A stretch of 64,000 nt of DNA, from the NCBI RefSeq assembly GCF_028682175.1, contig NZ_JANHKS010000021.1, positions 26,815-90,814 of the forward strand, given 5' to 3'. A program made the translations under genes and the position numbers. The DNA comes from Pseudomonas putida (GTDB lineage: Bacteria > Pseudomonadota > Gammaproteobacteria > Pseudomonadales > Pseudomonadaceae). How positions within the stretch are numbered: the first letter of the stretch is position 1; each line of letters starts with the position of its first letter. Positions 51,974 to 61,134 of the stretch are shown one piece after another. Under the pieces are notes generated by a model. The model worked only from the letters and a program-made list of their open reading frames with translations, did not search any database and was not told the DNA's origin.

Positions 51974-52876
51974 TCATTTGCCCCATGTCGCCAGCACGCT
52001 GTCCACGAAATGCCGGACCTTGGGCAGCCGATAGCGGTCCTGGGCGTACATCAGCCACATGGGCCGGCTCGGCGGGCGGTAAGCCTGCAGCAGCGGTATC
52101 AGCTTGCCCGCCTGCAAGTCCTCGCGGATGAGCACGTCCGGCAACATCGCGATGCCCATGCCCGCCAGTGCCGCCTGACGCAAGGCGGGCGAGCTGTTGA
52201 CGATCATCGAGCCTGCCACCGGAATCTCGATCACTCCTTCAGGCCCCGTGAGTTTCCACAGCTTGTCGGTGGCCCGCCAGTCGTCCCCGGCCGGGTAGGC
52301 GAACGCCAGGCAATTGTGCTCGCACAAGTGCGCAGCCTTCAGCGGCGTGCCACGGCGCTCCAGGTAATCGCGCGAGGCGCAGATGGTCAGGGTGTAATCC
52401 CGCAAGGGGCGGGCGATCAGCGCAGAAGATTCGGGCATCCCCAAGCGAATCGCGGCGTCGAAGCCGTGCTCGATCAGGTCCATCAACTGGTTGCTCAGCA
52501 CCACCTCGACCTTGATCTGGGGGTACTGGTCCATGAAATCCTTGAGCATCGGCGACAGGCGCTCGGCACCAAAAGCTGGAGGAGCAGTGATGCGCAACGT
52601 GCCGCTGGGCTGGGTCTGGATGTGTTCGGCCATGCGCTCGGAATCGTTGACCAGCGCCAGTACGTCGAGGCAGCGGCGGTAGTACTGCGTGCCGAATTCC
52701 GTCAGGTTCTGGCGACGGGTCGTACGCTGCAAAAGGCTCACGCCCAGTCGCTGCTCCAGCGCCTTGAGGTGATTGCCGACCATGGTCGTCGACATTTCGC
52801 ACTGCCGAGCGGCGGCGGTCAGGCTGCCGCTTTCCACCACCTTCACGAATACCGTCATTGCCTGGAACACATCCAT
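51974..52876 (-). CDS. LysR family transcriptional regulator
   Basis: A 300-residue LysR-type regulator: N-terminal winged helix (SGSLTAAARQCEMSTTMVGN, HLKALEQRLGVSLLQRTTR), then a LysR substrate-binding domain (GTLRITAPPAFGAERLSPML, YPQIKVEVVLSNQ, LPDVLIREDLQAGKLIPLL). The start at 52876 (MDVFQAMTVF) has GGAG six bases upstream; the frame continues upstream without a better start. It is divergent from the class-III aminotransferase gene with about 98 bases between starts, the normal layout for a LysR protein and its target, so it may control that gene. The co-inducer is unknown. Confidence 0.92.
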   Translation of the reverse strand: MDVFQAMTVFVKVVESGSLTAAARQCEMSTTMVGNHLKALEQRLGVSLLQRTTRRQNLTEFGTQYYRRCLDVLALVNDSERMAEHIQTQPSGTLRITAPPAFGAERLSPMLKDFMDQYPQIKVEVVLSNQLMDLIEHGFDAAIRLGMPESSALIARPLRDYTLTICASRDYLERRGTPLKAAHLCEHNCLAFAYPAGDDWRATDKLWKLTGPEGVIEIPVAGSMIVNSSPALRQAALAGMGIAMLPDVLIREDLQAGKLIPLLQAYRPPSRPMWLMYAQDRYRLPKVRHFVDSVLATWGK

Positions 52877-52974
52877 TAGCCACTCCAGCTTTAAAGTCAC
52901 TCAAGAAATGCCATCTTTATACAGCATATCGGGCTAACGATACTGACGTCACCCACTGTGATGGAGCAATCGAG

Positions 52975-54153
52975 ATGACCGCCGCCTGCCTGATGAACAC
53001 CTACAAACCGCTGCCCCTGAGCTTTGTCAGAGGAGCAGGCGCGCGCCTCTGGGACGAGACCGGTCGCCAGTATCTGGACGCCATGGCGGGCGTGGCCGTG
53101 ACCAACGTCGGGCACAGCCATCCGCAGTTGGTGACGGCAATCAGCGAGCAGGCCGGGTTGCTCCTGCACACTTCCAACCATTACCGGATCGACTGGCAAC
53201 AGCGCCTGGCTGCGAAGCTGACCCGCCTGGCGGGGCTGGAGCAGGTGTTCTTCAACAATTCCGGGGCCGAGGCCAACGAAACCGCACTCAAGCTGGCGCG
53301 TTTGCATGGCTGGGCCAAAGGCATCGAACAGCCGCTGATACTGGTCATGGAAAACGCCTTCCATGGCCGCACGCTGGGCACGCTGTCGGCCAGTGACAGC
53401 GGTTCGGTGCGCCTGGGGTTTCAGCCGTTCTCCGGGGAATTCGTCAAAGTGCCTTTCGGTGATATTGAAGCGGTGCGCCAGGCGAGCCGGGTGTACGGCG
53501 AACGCATCGTCGCGGTGATGCTGGAGCCGATTCAGGGGGAGGGCGGAGTGATGCTGCCACCGCCGGGGTATCTCAAGGCGCTGCGTGCTCATTGCAGCAA
53601 TAACGCCTGGCTGATGATCCTCGACGAAATCCAGACCGGCATAGGCCGCACCGGACACTGGTTCGCGTTCCAGCACGAAGGCATCGTGCCGGACGTCGTC
53701 ACCCTGGCCAAGGCGCTGGGGAACGGCATTCCCATTGGCGCGTGCCTGGCCACGACCACGGTGGCGCGCTTGTTCACCCCGGGCAGCCACGGCAGCACTT
53801 TCGGCGGCAACCCGCTGGCCTGTCGCGTTGGCTGCACGGTGCTGGACATCGTTGCGCAGCAAGGCCTGCTGGAGAATGCCGCAACCCAGGGAGAGCGACT
53901 GTTGGCGCGTCTGCGCGAAACTCTGGCGGGGCATCCGGACGTGGTGCAGATTCGCGGCCTGGGCCTGATGATCGGCATCGAACTCGCCCGCCCCATCCGC
54001 GACCTGACCCACATCGCCGCCCATGAATACGGCGTGCTGCTGAACGTCACCCGCGGCCAGACCATCCGCCTGCTGCCGCCGTTGATCATCGAAGAGTCGG
54101 ACGTCGAGCAGATCCTCGCCGCCGTGGCGGGGGTGTTGGGGGTGTGTTATTGA
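52975..54153 (+). CDS. Acetylornithine-type class-III aminotransferase
   Basis: A 392-residue PLP-dependent aminotransferase with strong ArgD-type features: LDAMAGVAVTNVGHSHPQL, EQVFFNNSGAEANETALKLA, AFHGRTLGTLSASDS, EPIQGEGGVMLPPPGYL, LDEIQTGIGRTGHWFAFQH, and the PLP lysine in TLAKALGNGIP at K246. ArgD-like enzymes use acetylornithine, succinylornithine or related omega-amines. The ATG at 52975 has GGAG eight bases upstream. Because it is divergent from a LysR gene rather than in an arginine operon, a catabolic or dispensable second copy is likely, so I give no gene symbol. Confidence 0.9.
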   Translation: MTAACLMNTYKPLPLSFVRGAGARLWDETGRQYLDAMAGVAVTNVGHSHPQLVTAISEQAGLLLHTSNHYRIDWQQRLAAKLTRLAGLEQVFFNNSGAEANETALKLARLHGWAKGIEQPLILVMENAFHGRTLGTLSASDSGSVRLGFQPFSGEFVKVPFGDIEAVRQASRVYGERIVAVMLEPIQGEGGVMLPPPGYLKALRAHCSNNAWLMILDEIQTGIGRTGHWFAFQHEGIVPDVVTLAKALGNGIPIGACLATTTVARLFTPGSHGSTFGGNPLACRVGCTVLDIVAQQGLLENAATQGERLLARLRETLAGHPDVVQIRGLGLMIGIELARPIRDLTHIAAHEYGVLLNVTRGQTIRLLPPLIIEESDVEQILAAVAGVLGVCY

Positions 54154-54177
54154 CCGGAATTCTGCTCGCCACACAAC

Positions 54178-54247
54178 CCGTAGCAGTCCGGCTTGTCGGC
54201 GATAGCGGTCTTGAGTACGCCCCCGCGGGCAAGCCCGGCTGCTACGG
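54178..54247. repeat. REPIN, CCGTAGCA family
   Basis: CCGTAGCAGTCCGGCTTGTC and GGCAAGCCCGGCTGCTACGG face each other in the gap between the aminotransferase and the convergent M20 peptidase gene. One arm carries a T in place of the usual C (GCTTGTCGGC). Confidence 0.82.
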
Positions 54248-54289
54248 GATTTGGGGTATTCACGGGATCTGTGTATCACCCCGGCGGGG

Positions 54290-55528
54290 TCATTTTGCGC
54301 TGGACAACTGCATGATCATTGCCACGGTCAGGTAAAGGCGGGGTGCGATGCTGGAGAGCTCGGAATATTCGTCGTCGGCGTGCAAGCCGGCGCCGACCAC
54401 GCCCATGGTTTCAAGCACCGCTGGTTTCTGACTGTCGGGGACGTAGGCGTAACCGGCGTCGGTGCCGAAGCGCATGGCGATCGGTTCGATGGTGCGGCCG
54501 ATCTTGCCGTACAGCGCCTGGGCGGTTTTCGCCAGGTCTTCGCTGCCCGGGTTCTTGACCAATGGCGGCCGGCCCTTGTCCAACCGGAAGGTCACGTCGG
54601 TGCCGTCGATCAGCTTGTCCTTGATGATCCGCTGCCCATCGGCCAACACCCGGTCCGACTCGCTCGGGTCTGAATAGCGCATGTCACCTTCCGCTGCCGC
54701 GCTGGCAGGAATGATGTTGCGTTTTTCTCCTCCCTTTATCAGGGTCCAGTTGACGGTCGTGCCCTTGGCCGGATCGCCCAGGTCCTTGAGCTGGACCAGT
54801 TGATGGGCCAGTTCCATCGCCGCGTTGCGACCCGCTTCAGGCGCCGAGCCCGCATGGGACGACTTGCCCTTGACGTCGACGAACACGCCATTGATGCCGT
54901 TGGTGGCGACGGTCACCGCATCCTTGTCCGGTGGCTCGTAGGAGAAGACATAGTCATGCTCGCGCGCAAGCTCGGCGATGAGTTTCTTCGAGCCTGCCGA
55001 GCCGGTTTCTTCATCCGGGTTGAACAGCACGGTGATGGTGCCGAAGTCCTTGAAGTTCTGATCCTTCAGCAGTTTCAGCGAATGCAGAACCATGGCCACG
55101 CCGCCCTTGGCATCGGCCACGCCGGGGCCGTAGGCGCGTTCGGCGTCCACCCGGAACGGCCGTTTGGCAGCGGTCCCTGGGCCGAAAACTGTGTCGTAGT
55201 GAATCATCAGCAGAAAGCTTTTCGAACCGCTGCCTTTAAGGGTGCCGACAATGTTTTCGCCCGCAGATGGCGTGGCCGGTGTGGTCTGAACGCTCGCGCC
55301 CAGCGCCTTGAGGCGATCGACCAGCACTGCGCTGACCGTTTTCAGGCCGGGGGCCTGGCCGGTGCCGGTGTCGATGTCTACCAGTTGTTTGACCGTGGCC
55401 AGATAGGCTTTCTGTTCCGCCTGGGCCTTGTTCATGAGCTGGTCGGCGGGCAGGTCGGCCGCAAGGGCCAGTGAGCAGAAGAGTGAAGTGGCGACGGCGG
55501 CCGCCAGGGTGGTGCGTCGGACGAGCAT
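54290..55528 (-). CDS. Secreted M20 family peptidase, glutamate carboxypeptidase (CPG2-like)
   Basis: A 412-residue enzyme, similar to carboxypeptidase G2 (about 415), which removes C-terminal glutamate from folates and N-acyl amino acids. A signal peptide (LAAAVATSLFCSLALA) sends it to the periplasm. The two-zinc site is intact: MIHYDTVFG (His), GPGVADAKGG (bridging Asp), FNPDEETGSAGS (catalytic Glu and ligand), VFSYEP and a late GLHADDEY (His). The start at 55528 is preceded by GAGGGAT; the 18 residues upstream lie before the signal peptide. It stands alone, between a REPIN and DNA polymerase II. The precise substrate is inferred. Confidence 0.88.
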   Translation of the reverse strand: MLVRRTTLAAAVATSLFCSLALAADLPADQLMNKAQAEQKAYLATVKQLVDIDTGTGQAPGLKTVSAVLVDRLKALGASVQTTPATPSAGENIVGTLKGSGSKSFLLMIHYDTVFGPGTAAKRPFRVDAERAYGPGVADAKGGVAMVLHSLKLLKDQNFKDFGTITVLFNPDEETGSAGSKKLIAELAREHDYVFSYEPPDKDAVTVATNGINGVFVDVKGKSSHAGSAPEAGRNAAMELAHQLVQLKDLGDPAKGTTVNWTLIKGGEKRNIIPASAAAEGDMRYSDPSESDRVLADGQRIIKDKLIDGTDVTFRLDKGRPPLVKNPGSEDLAKTAQALYGKIGRTIEPIAMRFGTDAGYAYVPDSQKPAVLETMGVVGAGLHADDEYSELSSIAPRLYLTVAMIMQLSSAK

Positions 55529-55684
55529 GCTGGATCCCTCAGAGGTGTGAACGCTTTTGCTGTGAACCCTGTGACGGGGCATCGTTCCACCGCATCCGCC
55601 TCCGGGAAAGCCAAACCGGCGCGCGTTTGCCCGCCGATCCCCGTAGAATCCACTTCCTGAAAGCAGGTTTTCGAGGTTGTACAG

Positions 55685-58054
55685 GTGGAACTAGAGCAGG
55701 GCTTCGTCCTGACCCGGCATTGGCGCGACACCGACGCGGGCACCCAGGTCGAATTCTGGTTGGCGACTGACAGCGGTCCGCGCCGCGTGCGCCTGCCGTT
55801 GCAGACGTCCGTGGCGTTCATTCCTGCGCAGCATCGCGAGCGGGCCGAGGTGGTGTTGCGCCAGGAAAGCAATGTCCAGCTCAAGCCGCTGGAACTCTGC
55901 GACTTCCGCCATCGACCGGTGCTCGGGCTCTACACCGGCCAGCATCGCCAGTTGATGAACCTTGAGAAGGAGCTGCGTCGGGCCAGCGTCGATGTCTACG
56001 AAGCCGACGTGCGTCCGCCCGAGCGCTACCTGATGGAGCGCTTCATCACCGCGCCGGTGGAGTTCAGCGGCACGCCCGATGCCAGCGGCCTGCTGGTTGA
56101 TGCGCAGATGCGGCCCGCTCCCGACTATCGCCCACGCTTGAAACTGGTGTCTCTGGACATCGAAACCACCGAGCGCGGCGAGTTGTACTCCATCGCCCTG
56201 GAAGGGTGCGGCGAGCGTCAGGTGTACATGCTCGGCCCGGCCAATGGCGATGCTGCGCAGGTGGACTTCACCTTCGATTACTGCGACACCCGCGCAGCGC
56301 TGCTGGAAAGCCTGAATGCCTGGATGGCACGCCACGACCCTGACGCGATCATCGGCTGGAACCTGGTGCAGTTCGACCTGCGGGTTTTGCACGAACACTC
56401 CCGGCGTCTGAACGTGCCGTTGCGGCTGGGGCGCGACGGCGAGGTGATGGGCTGGCGCGAACACGGGGCGGGCAACAATCACTTCTTTGCCTCGGCCGCC
56501 GGACGGCTGATCATCGATGGCATCGAGGCATTGCGCTCCGCCACCTGGAGCTTCCCCTCGTTCAGCCTGGAAAACGTCGCCCAGACTCTGCTCGGCGAAG
56601 GCAAGGCCATCAGCACCCCGTACCAGCGCATGGACGAAATCAACCGCATGTTCGCCGAGGACAAACCGGCGCTGGCTCGCTATAACCTCAAGGACTGCGA
56701 ACTGGTCACGCGGATTTTCGAGAAGACCGAGCTGCTTACCTTTCTGCTCGAGCGTGCCACGGTCACCGGCCTGCCGGCTGATCGCAACGGTGGTTCGGTG
56801 GCGGCCTTCGAGCATCTGTACATGCCGCTGATGCACCGCCAGGGCTTCGTGGCTCCCAACCTTGGCGAACGCATGCCCGAGGCCAGCCCCGGCGGGTTCG
56901 TCATGGACTCGCGTCCGGGGCTGTATGAATCGGTACTGGTGCTGGACTACAAGAGCCTTTACCCGTCGATCATCCGCAGCTTCCTGATTGACCCGGTGGG
57001 CTTGATCGAAGGCCTGAAACACCCCGACGACCAGGACTCGGTCGAAGGCTTTCGCGGTGCGCGCTTCTCCCGCACCCGGCACTGCCTGCCGTCCATCGTT
57101 TCCCGCGTCGCCGAGGGGCGCGAAGCCGCCAAGCGCGAGCGCAACGCGCCGCTGTCCCAGGCCCTGAAAATCATCATGAACGCCTTCTACGGCGTGCTCG
57201 GTTCCAGCGGTTGCCGCTTCTTCGATACGCGCCTGGCGTCGTCGATCACCCTGCGCGGCCACCAGATCATGCGCCAGACCCGCCAACTGATCGAAGCCCA
57301 GGGTTATGAGGTGATCTATGGCGATACCGACTCCACCTTCGTATGGCTCAAGCGCCCCCACGAGCAAGAGGAAGCGGCGCGGATCGGCAAGGCGCTGGTC
57401 AAGGGCGTGAACGACTGGTGGCGCGAGCATCTGCACAACGAGTTCGGCCTTGAAAGCGCGCTGGAGCTGCAATTCGAGACCCACTTCAAACGCTTCCTCA
57501 TGCCGACCATTCGTGGCGCGGAGGAGGGCAGCAAGAAGCGCTACGCAGGCCTGGTGACCCGCGCCGACGGTGAAGACGAGATGGTCTACAAGGGCCTGGA
57601 AACCGTACGCACCGACTGGTCGCCGCTGGCCCAGGTGTTCCAGAAGGAGCTGTACCTGCGCATCTTCCAGCGCCGCCCGTTTCAGGAATACCTGCGCGAT
57701 TATGTGCGCCGCACGCTGGCGGGCGAACTGGACGAGCAGCTCATCTACCGCAAGCGCCTGCGCCGTTCGCTGGACGAATACGAACACAACATCCCGCCCC
57801 ACGTGCGTGCTGCCCGCATCGCCGACGATTACAACCGCCAGCAAGGTCGCCCGCTGCAATACCAGAACCGCGGCTGGATCAGCTACGTCATCACCGTCGC
57901 TGGTCCCGAACCCCTGGAAGCCCGCAGCGCCCCGATCGACTACGACCACTACATCACTCGCCAGCTGCAACCGATTGCCGACGCGATCCTGCCGTTCGTG
58001 TTGCCCGGCACGATCAACCTGCAGAGCCTGGATCAGATGAGTTTCGATTTCTGA
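55685..58054 (+). CDS. polB: DNA polymerase II (family B)
   Basis: A 789-residue family-B polymerase, full length against E. coli Pol II (783). The 3'-5' exonuclease motifs are present: LDIETTERG near 157, IIGWNLVQFDLRVL, and ARYNLKDCELV. Polymerase motifs: A, LDYKSLYPSIIRSF near 420; B, KIIMNAFYGVLGSSGCRF; C, VIYGDTDSTFVWL near 545; and the late KKRYAGL. It would serve in DNA repair and translesion restart. The start is a GTG at 55685 with GAGG eight bases upstream. I looked for a LexA box (CTG-N10-CAG) in front of it and did not find a convincing one. Confidence 0.95.
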   Translation: MELEQGFVLTRHWRDTDAGTQVEFWLATDSGPRRVRLPLQTSVAFIPAQHRERAEVVLRQESNVQLKPLELCDFRHRPVLGLYTGQHRQLMNLEKELRRASVDVYEADVRPPERYLMERFITAPVEFSGTPDASGLLVDAQMRPAPDYRPRLKLVSLDIETTERGELYSIALEGCGERQVYMLGPANGDAAQVDFTFDYCDTRAALLESLNAWMARHDPDAIIGWNLVQFDLRVLHEHSRRLNVPLRLGRDGEVMGWREHGAGNNHFFASAAGRLIIDGIEALRSATWSFPSFSLENVAQTLLGEGKAISTPYQRMDEINRMFAEDKPALARYNLKDCELVTRIFEKTELLTFLLERATVTGLPADRNGGSVAAFEHLYMPLMHRQGFVAPNLGERMPEASPGGFVMDSRPGLYESVLVLDYKSLYPSIIRSFLIDPVGLIEGLKHPDDQDSVEGFRGARFSRTRHCLPSIVSRVAEGREAAKRERNAPLSQALKIIMNAFYGVLGSSGCRFFDTRLASSITLRGHQIMRQTRQLIEAQGYEVIYGDTDSTFVWLKRPHEQEEAARIGKALVKGVNDWWREHLHNEFGLESALELQFETHFKRFLMPTIRGAEEGSKKRYAGLVTRADGEDEMVYKGLETVRTDWSPLAQVFQKELYLRIFQRRPFQEYLRDYVRRTLAGELDEQLIYRKRLRRSLDEYEHNIPPHVRAARIADDYNRQQGRPLQYQNRGWISYVITVAGPEPLEARSAPIDYDHYITRQLQPIADAILPFVLPGTINLQSLDQMSFDF

Positions 58055-58078
58055 GAAAACTCCATCCGGCACCGAACC

Positions 58079-58212
58079 CGTAGCAGCACGGCTTGCCGGC
58101 GGGCTGGCGCGCAGCGGCAGTAAACCCGGTAAACGCGGTTTGTCTGACCCAACGCAGCCATCCGATTCTACTGCCGCTGCGCGCCAGCCCGCCGGCAAGC
58201 CGTGCTGCTACG
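58079..58212. repeat. REPIN with perfect 44-base arms
   Basis: Bases 58079-58122 and 58169-58212 are exact reverse complements over 44 positions, separated by 46 bases. The arms begin CGTAGCAGCACGGCTTGCCG, so it belongs to the common REP family, but the perfect pairing extends well into sequence that differs in other copies. It lies 24 bases after the polB stop. With the rest of the 304-base gap to 58358 there is no gene. Confidence 0.9.
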
Positions 58213-58358
58213 CCCTGCGGGCAGAAGCGAACGCCTGTTACATTCGGACATCGTAAATACGGCTGATTCAACGAACCTCTGCTACAACCAATGGGGGGGC
58301 TCCCGGCACCGCATTGCCTCTGGCTATCCGTTACCCATAATTACAAGGAGTTTTGTCC

Positions 58359-58631
58359 ATGGCCCTGTCTGAACTTGAGCTGCGCCACATCATCGAGCGC
58401 AGCTTCCTGCCGCTCCAGTGCAAGTGTTCCATCGATTCGCGTGGTGAAGTTTCCATCGAACTGCTCGATCGCTCGACCGGGTTCAACGTGGCGGCCAGGG
58501 GCATTCCCCGTTCGAGGTTCGAATCGTCCCGGGAGTTATCCAGTTTCGTGGCGCAGATGAGAGCGCAATTGTCTTTCGCTAACGCAGGGGAAGCACCCGC
58601 CAAGACAAGATCCAGTGGCCGACAGCTCTGA
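58359..58631 (+). CDS. DUF1652 family protein
   Basis: A 90-residue protein beginning MALSELELRHIIERSFLPL followed by CKCSIDSRGEVSIELLDRS and the RGIPRSRFESSREL region, the order of the small DUF1652 family that is common in Pseudomonas. Its function is unknown to me. The ATG at 58359 is preceded by AAGGAG ten bases upstream; ATGs slightly upstream (58353) lack it. It stands alone. Confidence 0.82.
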   Translation: MALSELELRHIIERSFLPLQCKCSIDSRGEVSIELLDRSTGFNVAARGIPRSRFESSRELSSFVAQMRAQLSFANAGEAPAKTRSSGRQL

Positions 58632-58773
58632 TCTGTCCGGCGTGATGAACCGCTACTATCGCGGCCGGTAATAGTGAGCATCAACAATCAAAAGTTCTGT
58701 TTTGCGGGTAGAACCGGAAAATGGCGATATCAAGGCCACTGCCCATCGGCAGGCCGTCCACAGGATATCGCCC

Positions 58774-59103
58774 ATGCGACTTTTGACCTCCTCCGCCTTC
58801 TCTGCGGTTTGTGCCCTTGTGCTTGCCGGTTGCGCGTCCGCGCCAAACGAGCCGACGCTGACGCTGGAAACCAGCAAGACGCCCGAACAGTACACCGCCT
58901 GCGTGGTGCCCAAGCTGCAAAGCCGTTCGTTGAGCCCGGTGCTGTCGCAGCCCCAGCGGCATTACAAGATCGTGATGTCGAGTTCAGTCACGGCGGACAA
59001 TGTGATCGAAGCCTACAAGGCCAACAGCGGCGGCAAGGTGTTCGTCTATGAGCGCAGCCTGCTCGGCGCAGGGGTGGGGAAAGTCGCGAAAGAGTGTGCC
59101 TAG
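58774..59103 (+). CDS. Small lipoprotein of unknown function
   Basis: A 109-residue protein starting MRLLTSSAFSAVCALVLAGC, with a lipobox LAGC, so the mature form is a lipid-anchored protein of about 90 residues. The rest has a mixed fold (VVPKLQSRSLSPVL, HYKIVMSSSVTADNVIEAYK, VFVYERSLLG). No family recognised. The ATG at 58774 has AGGA ten bases before it. It converges with the TPR lipoprotein gene on the other strand. Confidence 0.75.
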   Translation: MRLLTSSAFSAVCALVLAGCASAPNEPTLTLETSKTPEQYTACVVPKLQSRSLSPVLSQPQRHYKIVMSSSVTADNVIEAYKANSGGKVFVYERSLLGAGVGKVAKECA

Positions 59104-59169
59104 CCCCAGAATTGGCCGGCGAATCCACAGCAGCAGGGCAGACCCGCCGGGCCTGCCTTGCGCCTTCGT

Positions 59170-59856
59170 TCAGGGCAGTGCGATCTGGTATTCGGCCAGC
59201 TTCGTGCGCTGCTCTGCCTCTACGTACTTCTTGTCGACGATCTTGGCGAAGGTCGTGAAGTCGGCCCTTGCGTCGTCCTTGTCGTTCAGGTGGTCATAGG
59301 CAACGCCACGCGCATAGTACGCCCAGGCGAAATCCCGCTGACGTTGCAGCCCGGTGCTGAAGGATTCGGCGGCTTCGCGATACATGCCAAGGTCGTTCAG
59401 CGCCAGGCCAAGGTGGTAATAGGTCGGCATGTTGAAACCATTGCCCTTGCCGGCTTCGCCAAGGTTGTTGTCCAGGTTGTACTGAACCAGCTGCAACGCC
59501 TTTTTCGGGTTGCCGGCCTTGCGATACATGTAGCTCAGGTCAAGGTATTCCCGAGGCGAGGGCTTGACCGACAGTTGCATCGACTTTTCCTTGGCCACGA
59601 TGGCCTCGGGGTAGCGATTGAGATTGCCGTAGGCATCGGCCTGCACCAGGTAGATCAGGCTCTGCATCGCGTTGGACAGGGTGTTTTTCTCAAGGCACAG
59701 ATCGCCTTCCTGCAACACCAGCGGGTAGTTGGTGGCCTTGGAGGCCTGAAGCTGCGCGCGGCAGTGCGCAAGGTTCGGGTTGACCGGTTTCTGCATCCCG
59801 GCGCAGCCTGCCAGAAGAGCCGTGCAGGCGATCAGAGCGGTGAAACGAGCATTCAT
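59170..59856 (-). CDS. TPR-repeat lipoprotein
   Basis: A 228-residue protein. Signal peptide with lipobox (ACTALLAGC) gives a lipid-anchored envelope protein. The mature part contains tetratricopeptide-like helical pairs: YLVQADAYGNLNRYPEAIV, LDLSYMYRKAGNPKKAL, YYHLGLALNDLGMYREAAE and AYYARGVAYDHLNDKDDAR. TPR lipoproteins usually act as scaffolds for protein complexes. The ATG at 59856 has AAGGA eight bases upstream. Fourteen bases separate it from the gene upstream, so the two are probably co-transcribed. Confidence 0.85.
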   Translation of the reverse strand: MNARFTALIACTALLAGCAGMQKPVNPNLAHCRAQLQASKATNYPLVLQEGDLCLEKNTLSNAMQSLIYLVQADAYGNLNRYPEAIVAKEKSMQLSVKPSPREYLDLSYMYRKAGNPKKALQLVQYNLDNNLGEAGKGNGFNMPTYYHLGLALNDLGMYREAAESFSTGLQRQRDFAWAYYARGVAYDHLNDKDDARADFTTFAKIVDKKYVEAEQRTKLAEYQIALP

Positions 59857-59870
59857 CAGAAACATCCTTG

Positions 59871-60536
59871 TCAGTCCAGCAGATGGGCGTTGAGGTCAGG
59901 GCGATACACCTGCAACAGCGGCGCGGTGACGGTGCCCTGCAACGAGCAGAACACGGTGGTGTGCCCGCCCAGCGGTGGGGTGGTGTCGCCGTTGTCGACC
60001 ATCAACACCCGGTCGACGAATCCGAACGGCGTCGCCACGCCCGGGCCGGTCAGGCCTTCGGTACGCCATTGGTTGATAGGGTCGCCGATCCGGCGGATCT
60101 CGGCGCGGGTGAAAGTCTTGCCCATCGGCACGAAGCGCGAGTTGTCGACGATCAGCGGCTTGAGTCTGGCGGCCACTTCAGCCGGCGTGCCGTCGGCCAC
60201 GAACCCCCAGAACAGGAAATTGCCGGCGTCCTTGATGGTCTGTGCCTGATTGTAATAACCCACCATGCGCACGCCGTTGACCATCAGCGGGTTCTCGAAC
60301 GCCTGGTAGTTGCCACCTTCCTGCAAGGGGTTCATCACAGTCGGTGCCTTGACCTTGCCGTAATCGCCCAGGCGAATCGTACCGGCCGGCAGACGCGCAT
60401 CACGTAGGCCTTCGAAGAAGCTCGCGTCGCAGCGGGAGAACTCGGTCAGCAGTTGTTCGGGAGTGGAGACGGCCTGGGCCTGGGCGGTGCAGGCAATGGC
60501 CAGCAGGCCAATACCGGAAAGAAGAGGGCGGAACAT
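59871..60536 (-). CDS. Secreted hypothetical protein
   Basis: A 221-residue protein with a signal peptide (LLSGIGLLAIACTAQAQA), so it is periplasmic or secreted. The mature part begins TPEQLLTEFSRCDASFFEGL and has FWGFVADGTPAEVAARL, RFVPMGKTFTRAEIRRIG and VFCSLQGTVTAPLLQV. It has two cysteines that could pair. I recognise no family. The start at 60536 (MFRPLLSG) is preceded by GGAT. It is upstream of the TPR lipoprotein gene in what looks like a two-gene envelope operon. Confidence 0.72.
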   Translation of the reverse strand: MFRPLLSGIGLLAIACTAQAQAVSTPEQLLTEFSRCDASFFEGLRDARLPAGTIRLGDYGKVKAPTVMNPLQEGGNYQAFENPLMVNGVRMVGYYNQAQTIKDAGNFLFWGFVADGTPAEVAARLKPLIVDNSRFVPMGKTFTRAEIRRIGDPINQWRTEGLTGPGVATPFGFVDRVLMVDNGDTTPPLGGHTTVFCSLQGTVTAPLLQVYRPDLNAHLLD

Positions 60537-60716
60537 GTAAATCATCCGTGACGGGGAAAAGAAGGTTATCGGCGGCGGGAGCCATGACTTTAATGATCAG
60601 TTGGGTTTGAGAGAAGTCCTCCAGGGGGCGATGAATGCTCACCGATCCGTTTCCTACGAAATGCGCGGAATAAATCAGCCTTGCCTGTCGCTGGTCAGGA
60701 AGGGACCTGCAGGGCA

Positions 60717-60745
60717 TTGAGTGGTATACCACCTAGTGGTAGATT
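60717..60745 (+). promoter_or_regulatory. Toxin-antitoxin promoter with GTGGTA/TACCAC operator
   Basis: A TTGAGT -35 and a TAGATT -10 are 17 bases apart. Between and over them lie three half-sites: GTGGTA at 60721, TACCAC at 60727 and GTGGTA at 60736, giving two overlapping palindromes (GTGGTATACCAC and TACCAC-N3-GTGGTA). This is the layout expected for an autorepressing antitoxin operator. Confidence 0.65.
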
Positions 60746-60768
60746 AACTAATGTCGACGGGCTGGCTC

Positions 60769-61134
60769 ATGCTGAACAGGGTATTCAAAACGAAGGGATT
60801 TGCTTCGACGGCGACCAAGGCGCTGATCACCGATGCTGATCTCTGTGAAGCAATACAGGAAGTGCTGATGGGACAAGCCGACGACCTTGGCGGTGGGGTA
60901 TGGAAAAAAAGACTCAACCAGAATCGTCATCGTTCGATCATATTGGCGAGAGGTCGTTGTTATTGGGTCTATCAGTTCCTTTTTGCCAAGCAGGGCCTCA
61001 GTAACATCAACAAAAGCGAGTTGGCGACATTCAGACGGCTGGCCAAAGTCTACGAGAGTCTGAGCCCTGCACAGATCCAGCTGTTGGTGGAGCGTCAGGA
61101 CTTCATGGAGATTTGTAATGGCGAAAAAATTTAA
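60769..61134 (+). CDS. RelE/HigB-like toxin of a type II toxin-antitoxin system
   Basis: A 121-residue basic protein beginning MLNRVFKTKGFASTATKALI, then LCEAIQEVLMGQADDLGGG and WKKRLNQNRHRSIIL, later YQFLFAKQGLSNINKSELATF. This order (N-terminal KtkgF, a DLGGGv.K.R motif and FlF.K....NI...E) fits the PF06296-type RelE toxins, mRNA interferases that cut translated mRNA. An ATG at 60751 would add six residues and falls at the expected transcription start, so the start is not certain. The gene overlaps the antitoxin by 17 bases, with toxin first as in HigBA-like systems. Confidence 0.82.
   Translation: MLNRVFKTKGFASTATKALITDADLCEAIQEVLMGQADDLGGGVWKKRLNQNRHRSIILARGRCYWVYQFLFAKQGLSNINKSELATFRRLAKVYESLSPAQIQLLVERQDFMEICNGEKI

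Noticed and set aside
55640..55690. SOS (LexA) box before DNA polymerase II
   Set aside because: No CTG-N10-CAG spacing was found; the nearby CTGAAAGCAG is too short.
55691..58198. An 835-residue minus-strand frame across polB
   Set aside because: The plus-strand frame has all family-B polymerase motifs; the antisense frame has none and is a compositional artefact.
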